From assembly GCA_016699695.1 (NCBI GenBank), contig CP065006.1:1488001-1552000 (forward strand): a DNA stretch of 64,000 nt, written 5' to 3'. Position numbers and translations under genes: made by a program. This document shows positions 16,860-25,567 of this stretch, one piece after another. The stretch is from Bacteroidota bacterium. GTDB taxonomy: Bacteria; Bacteroidota; Bacteroidia; Bacteroidales; UBA10428. Below the pieces are notes generated by a model that did no database searches, had not been told where the DNA came from, and saw only the letters and a program-made list of their open reading frames with translations. Within the stretch, counting starts at the first letter, position 1. The number at the start of each line of letters is the position of its first letter.

Positions 16860-17333
16860 TTAAACTGCCACCTTCACTACTACTTTCTTCACAATACCCG
16901 GCTTATCGACACAATAGCCGGGCCCGTGTAAATCCAGTGGGGTAAGCACAGCCCCTTCGCCCTGGCGCAGTATCACTGAAGAAAAAGCTGCTACTTTGGG
17001 AAAGAAATAGTCTTTCTCAACATTATAGGTGTCTGCCTCAGTAATATCCTCTTCCGAGGCTAAAAGGATTTTTTCCTCTCCCTCGAAAATGTACTGTACA
17101 TCGATGTACTGCCGGTGCCCTTCCATTTTAATCGTTTCGCCGGTTTTACTGGTATAGGTCTGGAAAATGGCAAACAAGGCTTTGCCATCTATCTCCATGG
17201 TTTTGCTGGATCCCTCACTCAGAGTGAGGAAAATAGCATTCAAATCTGTTTGTGATAAATAATCCAGCGCCTGAAGTATTCTGGTATGACTTGTTTGTGA
17301 CGCAAGGGTGCGAAGATTTCCGACAATAGCCAT
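16860..17333 (-). CDS. YhcH/YjgK/YiaL family protein (DUF386)
   Basis: 157 residues. The signature GHRQYIDVQYIFEGEE near 80-95 and a terminal cupin-like segment LHGPGYCVDKPGIVKKVVVKV identify the family, which includes EbgC and YhcH. Members are cytoplasmic cupin-fold proteins linked to sialic acid or beta-galactoside metabolism, with proposed sugar isomerase or epimerase activity. It starts 7 bases after the glycosyltransferase gene, so it is the last or next-to-last gene of a run from 21134 downward. Confidence 0.88.
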   Translation of the reverse strand: MAIVGNLRTLASQTSHTRILQALDYLSQTDLNAIFLTLSEGSSKTMEIDGKALFAIFQTYTSKTGETIKMEGHRQYIDVQYIFEGEEKILLASEEDITEADTYNVEKDYFFPKVAAFSSVILRQGEGAVLTPLDLHGPGYCVDKPGIVKKVVVKVAV

Positions 17334-17339
17334 AATTAT

Positions 17340-18056
17340 CTATTTCATGATTAAAAACCGAAGGTATTCTTTAAAAGTACGAAGTATTTTCATTTTCGAC
17401 CGGCCTTTTCGTTTGTGCGACAACAAATTGGTTGGCACTTCGATGACCGATGCACCCGATTTAATGGCCTTAATCAATATTTCGACCATGCAAATAAAAC
17501 CTTTTTCGCGGATTATCTCCGAATGGTTGTTTTTGATTGTTTGCACCAACGATATGCGGTAAATACGGTAAAACGAACTCATGGTGGCTACACGCAGGTT
17601 AAACACCGAACGCAACACGACATTGGCTCCCAGCGAAACGATTTTTCTAAACAATCCTGTTTTCTCGAGTTTACCACCCTGTGCATATACCGAGGCCAGC
17701 ACCAGGTCGAAGCCCAGATTGGCTATGGCATGCATTTTTGGCAAAGTGGTTAAATCGGACGTGTTGTCGCCTTCGATGGTCACAATGAGTTCGGCTCCCG
17801 GCAAAGAATTGGCTAAAATCCATTCGAAGCCGAGGTTAAACGAATCGCCCGGGCCCTGGTTGAGTGGCTTCTCAATGACATGATAAGAAGTATCTTTAAA
17901 ATACGAATGAATTTGTTGAATGGTGTCATCAGTTGAGCAATCGTCGACTAACACAAAAAACTTATCTACCCCCGGCAGCACCGCAGTGAGGTTATCGTGC
18001 AGCTCTTGTATGTTGGCCGACTCGTTGTAAAGGGGAATGAGGAAATAGCTTACCAT
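17340..18056 (-). CDS. Glycosyltransferase family 2
   Basis: About 238 residues, GT-A fold. VSYFLIPLYNESANIQELHD opens the nucleotide-sugar-binding domain; the Asp pair of the metal site is VLVDDCSTDD, with a second acidic motif EGDNTSDL near 95. No C-terminal membrane helices are present, unlike the dolichyl-phosphate mannose synthases of this family. ATG at 18056 overlaps the stop of the upstream epimerase gene, a sign of translational coupling; a frame extension to 18077 is less likely. Presumably acts on the same glycan as its neighbours. Confidence 0.87.
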   Translation of the reverse strand: MVSYFLIPLYNESANIQELHDNLTAVLPGVDKFFVLVDDCSTDDTIQQIHSYFKDTSYHVIEKPLNQGPGDSFNLGFEWILANSLPGAELIVTIEGDNTSDLTTLPKMHAIANLGFDLVLASVYAQGGKLEKTGLFRKIVSLGANVVLRSVFNLRVATMSSFYRIYRISLVQTIKNNHSEIIREKGFICMVEILIKAIKSGASVIEVPTNLLSHKRKGRSKMKILRTFKEYLRFLIMK

Positions 18057-19021
18057 TTTTCTATTTTGCGTTGCCATTCAATGGTTTCCCTCAGGCCATC
18101 GGCCAAGGTATAACGGGGTTTATAACCAAAAAATGAAATGAGTTTATCAATCGATGGCACCCTGCGCTGTACATCTTCGTATTTTCCAAAGCTCGAATAA
18201 GGAATCATATTCAGCTGGGGTGGAATTTTATCGCCGTTGACCAGTTTCCAGATCAGCCGGCCAAGATCTGCTATGGTAATTTCTTCGCTAGGATCAGAGG
18301 CTATGTTGAAAATCTCGTTGTCCGACTTTTCTGATTCGATGCAGAGCACCAGGGCGGCTACGGTATCTTTAATGTAGGTAAAGGTGCGGGTTTGCAAGCC
18401 ATCGCCATGTATCTCAAGCGCTTCCTGCCTGGCCGACCTGCTGATAAAAAGCGATTGTGGCCCTCCCCACCAGGTGAGGTTTTGGTTGGGGCCATAGGAA
18501 CCAAAAAAGCGGACAATAGTGTATTTCAGATCAAACTCATCGTGGTTGGCCAGGATGTATTGTTCGCCATACATTTTCGAAATGGCATAGGCCCAGCGTT
18601 TCACAGTAGGAGGTCCCATCACCAGGTCCGATTCTTCGGTAAAAGGCACCTGTTTGTTTTTGCCATACACATCGGAGGTCGAAGCAAATAAAAGTTTACT
18701 CTTGTCTGCAAGGCATTTGGCTACAATGTTCCGCAACATGATCTGGTTTTCGTCGAGGGTACGAAAAGCGCTCGAATAGCGTGGTATCTTCTGCGAGGCC
18801 AGGTGCACAACCAGGTCAACCTTGTACTCTTTTATTACAAAAGGGTTACAGATATCTCCCGAGTGGAAATGAAATTTTTCATGAGTCAGAAAGGGTTCAA
18901 TGTTACGCAATTCGCCATAACTCAGATTATCGATTCCATATACATCATGACCCTTTGCAAGCAAGGCTTCTGCAAGATTTGACCCGATAAAACCGGCTAC
19001 TCCGGTTATTAATATTTTCAC
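18050..19021 (-). CDS. NAD-dependent nucleotide-sugar epimerase/dehydratase (extended SDR)
   Basis: 323 residues. NAD-binding GVAGFIGSNL at 7-16 and DNLSYG at 36-41; catalytic TSDVYG near 115-120 with Tyr-x3-Lys in YAISKMYGE (about 145-153). Length and motifs match UDP-glucose 4-epimerase-like proteins; the exact sugar cannot be told. Cytoplasmic. It lies 37 bases downstream of the GT39 gene and overlaps the GT2 gene, so it belongs to one transcription unit with them. Confidence 0.9.
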   Translation of the reverse strand: MKILITGVAGFIGSNLAEALLAKGHDVYGIDNLSYGELRNIEPFLTHEKFHFHSGDICNPFVIKEYKVDLVVHLASQKIPRYSSAFRTLDENQIMLRNIVAKCLADKSKLLFASTSDVYGKNKQVPFTEESDLVMGPPTVKRWAYAISKMYGEQYILANHDEFDLKYTIVRFFGSYGPNQNLTWWGGPQSLFISRSARQEALEIHGDGLQTRTFTYIKDTVAALVLCIESEKSDNEIFNIASDPSEEITIADLGRLIWKLVNGDKIPPQLNMIPYSSFGKYEDVQRRVPSIDKLISFFGYKPRYTLADGLRETIEWQRKIEKW

Positions 19022-19058
19022 GAGAATGTTGTTAAGTTACTTATTTGATATTTTGAAA

Positions 19059-21134
19059 CTATTGGTTTAAAAACGATATGTTATACACCACAAAACCTCT
19101 CGGGTTGTCTTTTACCTGATTGTTGTAGGCTATCTGCAAGGTGTTCTGACCATTTACTAAATCGGTTTTAGCGATGGTAAAGGCATAATACTGTCTGCGT
19201 GGATCGAAGTATTTAAAGCCCCCGGTACTCCCGATCTCCTGAAGCGTAAAAGCCACGGTGCGCTTATCGTTAATCACAATAAACCCTTCGTTTGGCCTGT
19301 CGAGGCCTTCGGCTTCGATAAATATTCTAAGGCTGTTGAGGGCTGAGGTATTCAGGTTGAAATTCAATTTTTGCGAAGCTACCCGAGCCGGATTTTTTCC
19401 TAATTCAATGGCCAGGGTGTTGGTAAACTTCCGGGGCTCATCGTGGTTCCAGCTAAATATTTGTACGTCGCCATTGCCCAAATCGAAATGATAATTGGTG
19501 TTGCGAATAATAAAATCCTTAGCCCTCGGATCGGTCATTACATTGTCGAAATAATAATCGGCAAAAAACCAGCCTTTTTTGTTGTTGTTGTAGGTATTCA
19601 CCAGATCGTCGTATGAGGTAGCGGTGTTGGGCTCACCGGTTGCTTCGCGGTAAACGTATTGCTTCAGCTTGGTATCGTAAACCCTTTGGCGAAACCACAC
19701 CGAATTGTCGCGCTTAAGGTACCAATCGGTAGCTCCGGGCCAGGTCGAAAGTACCAGGTCTTCCTTGGCAATCATCCTTTTCATCTTTTTGCAAATGCCT
19801 TTCCAGTTCACATAACCCACATGAATAAGGCTTTTGGGCGCCACCTGCCCATGTTCCTTGGTAGTAACCAGCGACTTGATCTTCCCAAAGGGAGAACCTG
19901 CCAGTAACAAGCCGGCTATGACGAGGAAAAGAAAGATACTAAAGCCTTTCTTTTCCGTAAGCTTTTGGGGCGCAATCAGGGGCACTAAGCGAGAAACTAT
20001 AAAATAAAGGCCTGTTGCTGCTGAAATAAGGAAAAGCGGATAGATAAATAAAAGGTAATTCGGCGTACAAGGATTGCGGAAAATAAAACTCATCAGTAAA
20101 AAAGGCACCAGGAACATCGAAGTCATAAAAGCTGCCCCACGTCTTGCCTTTTGAAGAAAGAATGAAGCCGGAAGGCCCAATATACCAAGGTAGTAAAGGA
20201 TAGTATAATCGTCCTTTACAATATTAAAATAAGTTTTAAAACAGGCAAAACGAGTCTCTTCCCCTTTAAACTGCGTAAAAATGTAGCTCCAGTCTGGCAA
20301 TACCCAGTTAATAATCCGGTCTGGCAAAAGAATTCCCAATACCGGCCTTGCAATCTTGTCGAGCAGGCTGGGTGTAAAAAACACGATTACCGCAGCAACA
20401 ATGAGGTAACTTGCAAGAGCATAGAAGTTTGTGAAAGCGCCCTTACCACCCCGAATCATCCGGCCAATGGCCAAATAGACCAAATAAGTGCTTAAACCAA
20501 ATACCGCAAAAAATGTAAGCTGATGGTTAATCAGGGAAAACACGAATACAAAGGGTAAGGCCAATAAATATTTCTTATTGATTTGGTTGCGTGTAAAAAA
20601 ATTATTCTTGCCTTTCTCCGTCTCTGAAGTGTGATTAAATGCCATCCAGATTACAATAAGCAAAAGAAGGTAGGCAAACTCGAAACTGGCATAATTGCGG
20701 GCAATGCGCGACCAGATAATTGCATAAAGTGAAAAGGCCCCTAAAAACGCGGCAATTATGCCCACGTTGCGGTTAAAGAGTTTCTTTGCAAGGAAATAAA
20801 TGAGTGGTATCGATAAACTTCCGAATAAAATGCTGGGTATCCGTGCAGTAATCTCACTTGCTCCAAAGAGTTTGAAGAAGGCGATGATAACCCAGGTTAA
20901 GAATATACCGTTGTTATCCGATTGCATCATCGACCCGCCTTTTAAAAAGCGGTATGCCGGGCTTACATGCATGTATTCATCGACCCATAAGGATAAATAT
21001 CCCAGTTGGTAGTAGCGCAGCAATAAGGCTGCCAGGGTAATTACAGCAAGAATTATTATGGTAGTTTTGCCCGAAAGGAAACTCCAGTCTGGAAAAGAAT
21101 TCCGTACTTCAGGGCTTGGTTTTGATTTGCTCAT
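19059..21134 (-). CDS. Polytopic glycosyltransferase, family 39-like (ArnT/PMT type)
   Basis: 691 residues. About 11 to 13 membrane segments span residues 25-420, followed by a soluble C-terminal domain of about 260 residues. The first periplasmic loop contains the catalytic Asp-Glu pair of GT-C enzymes (SLWVDEYMHVSPAYRF, about 50-65). GT39-like enzymes move a sugar from a polyprenyl-phosphate carrier to a protein, lipid A or other acceptor on the periplasmic side. With the GT2 and epimerase below, it suggests a small pathway for making and attaching a modified sugar. Acceptor unknown. Confidence 0.85.
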   Translation of the reverse strand: MSKSKPSPEVRNSFPDWSFLSGKTTIIILAVITLAALLLRYYQLGYLSLWVDEYMHVSPAYRFLKGGSMMQSDNNGIFLTWVIIAFFKLFGASEITARIPSILFGSLSIPLIYFLAKKLFNRNVGIIAAFLGAFSLYAIIWSRIARNYASFEFAYLLLLIVIWMAFNHTSETEKGKNNFFTRNQINKKYLLALPFVFVFSLINHQLTFFAVFGLSTYLVYLAIGRMIRGGKGAFTNFYALASYLIVAAVIVFFTPSLLDKIARPVLGILLPDRIINWVLPDWSYIFTQFKGEETRFACFKTYFNIVKDDYTILYYLGILGLPASFFLQKARRGAAFMTSMFLVPFLLMSFIFRNPCTPNYLLFIYPLFLISAATGLYFIVSRLVPLIAPQKLTEKKGFSIFLFLVIAGLLLAGSPFGKIKSLVTTKEHGQVAPKSLIHVGYVNWKGICKKMKRMIAKEDLVLSTWPGATDWYLKRDNSVWFRQRVYDTKLKQYVYREATGEPNTATSYDDLVNTYNNNKKGWFFADYYFDNVMTDPRAKDFIIRNTNYHFDLGNGDVQIFSWNHDEPRKFTNTLAIELGKNPARVASQKLNFNLNTSALNSLRIFIEAEGLDRPNEGFIVINDKRTVAFTLQEIGSTGGFKYFDPRRQYYAFTIAKTDLVNGQNTLQIAYNNQVKDNPRGFVVYNISFLNQ

Positions 21135-21329
21135 TTTGAGTTTACATTGAAATTACAATCCTTTCCACAACCGAAAACCTAGGTTTTACGGCGCGCTAAA
21201 TTTAATGGAAAGACTTCGTCTTTGCAAAACCTTATTGGGAATAAAATTAGCTGCTCTAAACTGATTATTGATCCAGTAAAAGACTAATTGCTAAGGATAA
21301 TTGAGAATAGGATGTCCCAGCCTTTCGGG

Positions 21330-22232
21330 TTACTCTTTTTGGAGTATTTTTTCGATTTTAGGTAACTCGAATTGAAAACCCTGTGCAAGCAAGTTGTGTG
21401 GAACCGCTTGCTGATCGTGCAGAAAAATTTCAGAAAGACTTTGCAGCAGAAACTTTACGATGCCGGATGCAATATTAATGCGGAGTACTTTATAACCAGC
21501 CTGTTGGGCAATCAATGTCTGCAAACTGGCTACCTGAATAGGTTCAGGGCTACACAAATTATACACTGTCGATGATTGGGGATGAAGCAGAATAAAATGT
21601 ATGGCCCGCACCAGGTCATCGATATGAATCCATGAAACAAACTGATTTCCGGATCCAAAAACGAGGTTAATTCTGCTCTTTAAAATTTTTTTCATTTTTG
21701 GATAATAGCCCCCATCCTGACTTAGCACAACTCCAATTCGCAAAGTAGCAACAGGAATTTTAAAATCTTCGAGGCACGATTCCCATTCGGCACACACTTC
21801 GGCCAGATAGCCTGTTCCCGCCGGTGCTGTTTCGGTTAACAGTACATTGGGTTGATGACCATAAAACCCCACGGCCGAGGCGCTGATTAGTTTTAGTGGC
21901 TTTTGGTCGAGCTTTTCGAGCTCTTTTGAAAGCAGCATCAATGGACGTATACGACTTTGAAGTATTTTTTTCTTACGTGAGGTTCCCAGCCATCCCCCTG
22001 CAATGGATTCGCCACTTAGGTTTATCAGGTAATGTTGATTTTTCAATGCCTCCGGATCGAGATAATCCTCATCGGGGTTCCAGTAAAAACTGCGGAATGG
22101 TCCAGAATAATTTCTGTTCCTGCTAAGTATGGAAACTGCAAATCCTTGATTTTGCAGGTAACTTGAGAGGGCCCGACCAATTAAGCCTGAGCCACCACAA
22201 ATGAGAAGGTTTTTTTTCTTTGCAGATTCCAT
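21330..22232 (-). CDS. TIGR01777 family oxidoreductase (YfcH/SulA-like epimerase)
   Basis: 300 residues, an atypical SDR. The N-terminal GGSGLIGRALSSYL binds NAD(P); ISASAVGFYGHQ is near 112, and the C terminus has the DUF1731 pattern (VPHNLLAQGFQFELP). Bacterial members are cytosolic and of uncertain substrate. It is followed, in the opposite transcription sense, by nothing; neighbours are on the same strand with gaps of about 200 bases. A single-gene unit. Confidence 0.88.
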   Translation of the reverse strand: MESAKKKNLLICGGSGLIGRALSSYLQNQGFAVSILSRNRNYSGPFRSFYWNPDEDYLDPEALKNQHYLINLSGESIAGGWLGTSRKKKILQSRIRPLMLLSKELEKLDQKPLKLISASAVGFYGHQPNVLLTETAPAGTGYLAEVCAEWESCLEDFKIPVATLRIGVVLSQDGGYYPKMKKILKSRINLVFGSGNQFVSWIHIDDLVRAIHFILLHPQSSTVYNLCSPEPIQVASLQTLIAQQAGYKVLRINIASGIVKFLLQSLSEIFLHDQQAVPHNLLAQGFQFELPKIEKILQKE

Positions 22233-22351
22233 ATAGCAATAACAAGCAGAATGGGTAAAAGTTAGTCCTCTTTTTCAGCAATAGTAAGGATTAACTAAAA
22301 ACTTTTAGAATTGCCAAGAAACAATTATTGGTGGTTTTTTCTGACAGCGGT

Positions 22352-22387
22352 AAAAAAAATGAGCCCGGGTTAACTACTCCCGGGCTC
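22352..22387 (-). terminator. Terminator of the 22461-23060 gene
   Basis: Perfect stem GAGCCCGGG / CCCGGGCTC with a 9-base loop followed on the minus strand by ATTTTTTTTA. Confidence 0.9.
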
Positions 22388-22460
22388 TAACCCTAACTAA
22401 TTGAAAACTATGAAGTGTGACTACTCCTTAAGAAAAGGAGTACGAAAAATGCATGAAATA

Positions 22461-23060
22461 TTAATAAAGAGAAATTGTATGATTGAAAGATTTGCGTTTG
22501 TTCGATAATAATACTTCGTATTCACCTGTAGGTAAATTCGATAAATCGTATTTACGGGCAAAATTGGCTTCGCTACCCGAATCCTCGAAAAACACTCCCT
22601 CTTCGGTTAAAATCTTAACCTCTGTTTTAGATTTTGAAGGATTATTCAGAAATACGAGTAAAGTTTTGTCGCTAAGCCTGAATACAGGTTCATTGACCAA
22701 CTCGGTTTCTTTCACAATCACCTTCGAATCTTCGATTGCAATTGGTTTCTTAACAATCTCGTTGTTCCATTTTACAACAATCACATAGTTGCCATCTGCC
22801 AAACGCGAAAAATCAAACACCCTGTTAAAATCGGATGTATTTTTAACGTGTGTAGAGTAGAATATTACAGTTTCTTCATCGTTCTCAATAGATAGGTTGA
22901 CTTGCTTGGCCTCAATTTCGACCAGCGAAATTACTGCCTTGTTTTGTTCACTGGTGCTGGTTTTCACCTTTACACCTCCGCCGGCCATAGCCACAACAGG
23001 CATGCCGGTAATTGCAAAAATAAGCAGTGCACGTAGCACTACATTTTTAACTCTGTTCAT
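22461..23060 (-). CDS. Secreted protein with two beta-sandwich repeats (DUF3244/T9SS-tail-like)
   Basis: 199 residues with an N-terminal signal peptide (about 1-26, LLIFAITGMPVVAMAGG). Two related domains follow: VIFYSTHVKNTSDFNRVFDFSRLADGNYVIVV (about 65-95) and VKILTEEGVFF...YDLSNLPTGEYEVLL (about 150-190). Both carry the LxDGxYxV or LPTGEYxV pattern of type-A secretion-tail-like sandwich domains, so the protein is probably exported and folds as two such domains. Role unknown. Confidence 0.75.
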   Translation of the reverse strand: MNRVKNVVLRALLIFAITGMPVVAMAGGGVKVKTSTSEQNKAVISLVEIEAKQVNLSIENDEETVIFYSTHVKNTSDFNRVFDFSRLADGNYVIVVKWNNEIVKKPIAIEDSKVIVKETELVNEPVFRLSDKTLLVFLNNPSKSKTEVKILTEEGVFFEDSGSEANFARKYDLSNLPTGEYEVLLSNKRKSFNHTISLY

Positions 23061-23490
23061 TTTTTGAAATAATTAGTAAATAATTACTTCGACAAAGTTA
23101 AGGGCATAATATTTCACTGCAATAGATATATTGTTAAAAAAACATTAATTTTTTCTTACATATTTTATCTGTTTTTGCATCTATTTATATTTTTTATAAG
23201 TTTTTTAGTGCTTTTTATGTTAATTTAACATTTATGTTATTTAATACACAATGCATATTTATGTATTGTCTGATTATCAGTTAATTATGATTTCAGGATT
23301 AGAAACAATCAAATTCTTCACTTTTTTAGGGTATAGCCTCATTTCTTATCGTTTTTTCATTTTTATCCTTCATTTTTTGGGGCAGTAACTCATTTTTTTA
23401 TTCATTTTTATTCTATATGTCTATTTTTTTGCCTTCATTTCAATTTTTTTTCCAATGATTAATAATCAATTTTTCCTGTTAAGCCAAACA
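23061..23490. other. AT-rich leader region upstream of the secreted protein
   Basis: About 430 bases, strongly A/T rich with repeated CATTTTT units near 23330-23460. No open frame, promoter or RNA structure stands out; it must hold the promoter of the minus-strand gene at 23060. The repeats could be compositional drift. Confidence 0.35.
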
Positions 23491-23519
23491 AAAAAAAGGC
23501 TGAAATAAACTTTCAGCCT
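23491..23519 (-). terminator. Terminator of the DJ-1 gene
   Basis: AGGCTGAAA / TTTCAGCCT with a 4-base loop followed by seven or more T on the minus strand, 24 bases after the stop. Confidence 0.88.
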
Positions 23520-23542
23520 CCTCGTTTATAGTTATGTTTTAT

Positions 23543-24100
23543 CTATTTCCAGTTTTCCACCAGCATGTCATTAGCCAGTTTCGAAGCCAGTTCTGTATCC
23601 TTTAACAATTTTACCAAATCGAGCGAAAAGTGGAGTGCAGCCCCGGGCCCCCTCCCTGTGAGGATTGCACCAGACATGGCAGTGGACGTTTGTTTGATGG
23701 TGGCCCCTTTTAAATGTTTTTCAAATCCCGGATAGCACACAGCATCTTTTCCTTCCAGTATCCCCAATGCACCTAGCACCATAGGGGCTGCACAGATGGC
23801 TGCAATTGGTTCGTTTTTATGGGCTTGTGTTTGAAGGACTGTAGCTAATCCTTCGTGTTTCATTAGGTTGCCAGAGCCAGGCATACCTCCCGGCAAAATA
23901 ATTACTGAGGCCTGGTCGTAATTCACATCTTCAAAAACCACATCGGTTACAATCTTTATTCCATGTGCACCGGTTACCTGCCGATGTCCGGTAATAGAAA
24001 CCATTTGATTAGGGATATCGGCCCTGCGTAACACATCCACAATGGTTAGGGCCTCTATTTCTTCGAACCCTTCGGCAAAATGAACAAATGCTGTTTTCAT
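23543..24100 (-). CDS. DJ-1/PfpI family protein (DJ-1 family glyoxalase III-like)
   Basis: 185 residues. The nucleophile elbow is visible as AAICAAPMVLGALG with a cysteine near 104; the conserved Glu (FAEGFEEIEA) and the LPGGMPGSGNL motif lie upstream. This matches the DJ-1 subclass rather than PfpI proteases. Family members detoxify methylglyoxal or deglycate proteins and respond to oxidative stress. It is a single cytoplasmic gene with a strong terminator. Confidence 0.9.
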   Translation of the reverse strand: MKTAFVHFAEGFEEIEALTIVDVLRRADIPNQMVSITGHRQVTGAHGIKIVTDVVFEDVNYDQASVIILPGGMPGSGNLMKHEGLATVLQTQAHKNEPIAAICAAPMVLGALGILEGKDAVCYPGFEKHLKGATIKQTSTAMSGAILTGRGPGAALHFSLDLVKLLKDTELASKLANDMLVENWK

Positions 24101-24177
24101 GTTCCGATAATTTTAAGTGATGTTTAAATTTATGAAGTAATTTTCGAAATATTGTGCTCCAGGTAATTTTAAAACCC

Positions 24178-24648
24178 TTACTCCGGTGTATTGTCTAAAA
24201 TTTCTCTCAGAAATTCGGTTTCGTACCCTCTCTGTGCAGCAAAGGCACTTAGTTTTTGATAGCGTTTGTAGGGATTCGTCTCCTTTATGGTGTTGTTTTT
24301 CTTTTGCAACTCGCGTATGACAAGTGTTTTGTATTCCTTCGCAGGAAAACTTACCAGGCATGTTTCGATGGATTTTGGGGCAATCCCTTTTCGTTTAAGC
24401 AAGTACCTTATTTTGTGTTTTCCCCATTTCCCTTGCCGGATTTTATCGTTCACAAAGGCTTGGGTGTAGCGCGCCTCATCAATGTATTTTTCACTCGTTA
24501 GTATTTGGCTGATATTGTCGAACTCTCCAGATAAATCCCATTCGTCGAGGCGGGTCTTAATGTCTAAAAGGCACTTTTCGGCTTTGCTGCATAAGTATTT
24601 CAGCTTTTCGAGCGCTTCGTCGCTGTTTATTTGTTTTCTTACCTCCAT
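24178..24648 (-). CDS. recX: Regulatory protein RecX
   Basis: 156 residues made of three-helix RecX repeats: ALEKLKYLCSKAEKCLLDI, EKYIDEARYTQAFVNDKIRQGKWGKHKI (written in parts, about 58-84) and a last repeat ending RGYETEFLREIL. RecX binds RecA filaments and limits recombination. The gene overlaps the 3' end of prmC by 10 bases, so translation is probably coupled. recA is not in the window, so the usual recA-recX linkage is absent. Confidence 0.9.
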   Translation of the reverse strand: MEVRKQINSDEALEKLKYLCSKAEKCLLDIKTRLDEWDLSGEFDNISQILTSEKYIDEARYTQAFVNDKIRQGKWGKHKIRYLLKRKGIAPKSIETCLVSFPAKEYKTLVIRELQKKNNTIKETNPYKRYQKLSAFAAQRGYETEFLREILDNTPE

Positions 24649-25511
24649 GATTTGATGATGCGGTTTTTCTGATTTAGGTCCTGAATCAACAGATGTTGAG
24701 TAAAGCCATCCTTTCTAAAGACATCAATCGTTTCATCGGCTAGCGATTCATTGATTTCAACCCACAAAACACCAGAGGGTTTTAGGTGATTGCTGGCATA
24801 AGAGGCAATTGCTTTATAAAACAATAAGGCGTCGGCATCGGGAACAAACAAGGCAGAGTGAGGCTCAAAATCCAGCACATTGGCTTGCATCAGTTGCTGT
24901 TCTGCCATACGAATATACGGCGGATTGCTCACAATCAGATCGAAAAGGGGAAAATGAATGTGAGGATGAAGAATATCGTCTAATCTGAAGTCTATTTCCA
25001 TCTGATGCCGAATGGCATTGCGCCTTGCGGTTTCAAGCGCGCCGGGAGAGATGTCGATGGCAGTTACCTGGGCTCCCATTATGTGTTTTTTCAGTGAAAT
25101 GGCAATGCAGCCGCTTCCGGTTCCGATATCCAAAATGCGAGGTTGATGCAGCTTGTTGTCCCTGATAATGGAATCAACGAGTAATTCAGTTTCCTGACGT
25201 GGAATGAGCACAAGGCCATTCACCTCGAAATTTAAGCCGTAAAAATCAGCTCGTCCCAGTACGTATTGGATAGGCTCATTAAGTGCCAGTCGCTCCAGAA
25301 TGTTCTTCATTATGCCAATTGGCTCAGAACCGAGTTTTACTTCGGACTGAGTATGAAGCTGAATGGGGCTTAATCCAATTGCAAATTCAGCCGCCAGGGA
25401 GAATATGCTGTCTGTCTCCTGTCGATCGTAAATTCCTTTCAGCCTTTCGCGAAATAATAGTTGAAGCTGCTGAAGGGTTTGGGGGTAAAAGATATTCTTT
25501 TCCTCTGACAT
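24639..25511 (-). CDS. prmC: Peptide chain release factor N(5)-glutamine methyltransferase
   Basis: 290 residues. An N-terminal helical recognition domain (about 1-90) is followed by a SAM-dependent Rossmann domain: ILDIGTGSGCIAISL (about 120-134) for SAM binding and the diagnostic VSNPPYI (about 185-191), the glutamine-binding NPPY motif. PrmC methylates the GGQ glutamine of RF1/RF2. ATG at 25511 is preferred to a longer frame reaching 25526. It is divergent from ribD with a short shared promoter region (56 bases). Confidence 0.92.
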   Translation of the reverse strand: MSEEKNIFYPQTLQQLQLLFRERLKGIYDRQETDSIFSLAAEFAIGLSPIQLHTQSEVKLGSEPIGIMKNILERLALNEPIQYVLGRADFYGLNFEVNGLVLIPRQETELLVDSIIRDNKLHQPRILDIGTGSGCIAISLKKHIMGAQVTAIDISPGALETARRNAIRHQMEIDFRLDDILHPHIHFPLFDLIVSNPPYIRMAEQQLMQANVLDFEPHSALFVPDADALLFYKAIASYASNHLKPSGVLWVEINESLADETIDVFRKDGFTQHLLIQDLNQKNRIIKSWR

Positions 25512-25567
25512 GCAAATAAATTTCAAGGATTTGTATTTTTGACTGTCGCAGGACCTATCGCAAAGCT

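Noticed and set aside
23330..23470. Possible small gene in T-rich tract
   Set aside because: Only short, low-complexity frames on both strands; no start context or conserved pattern.
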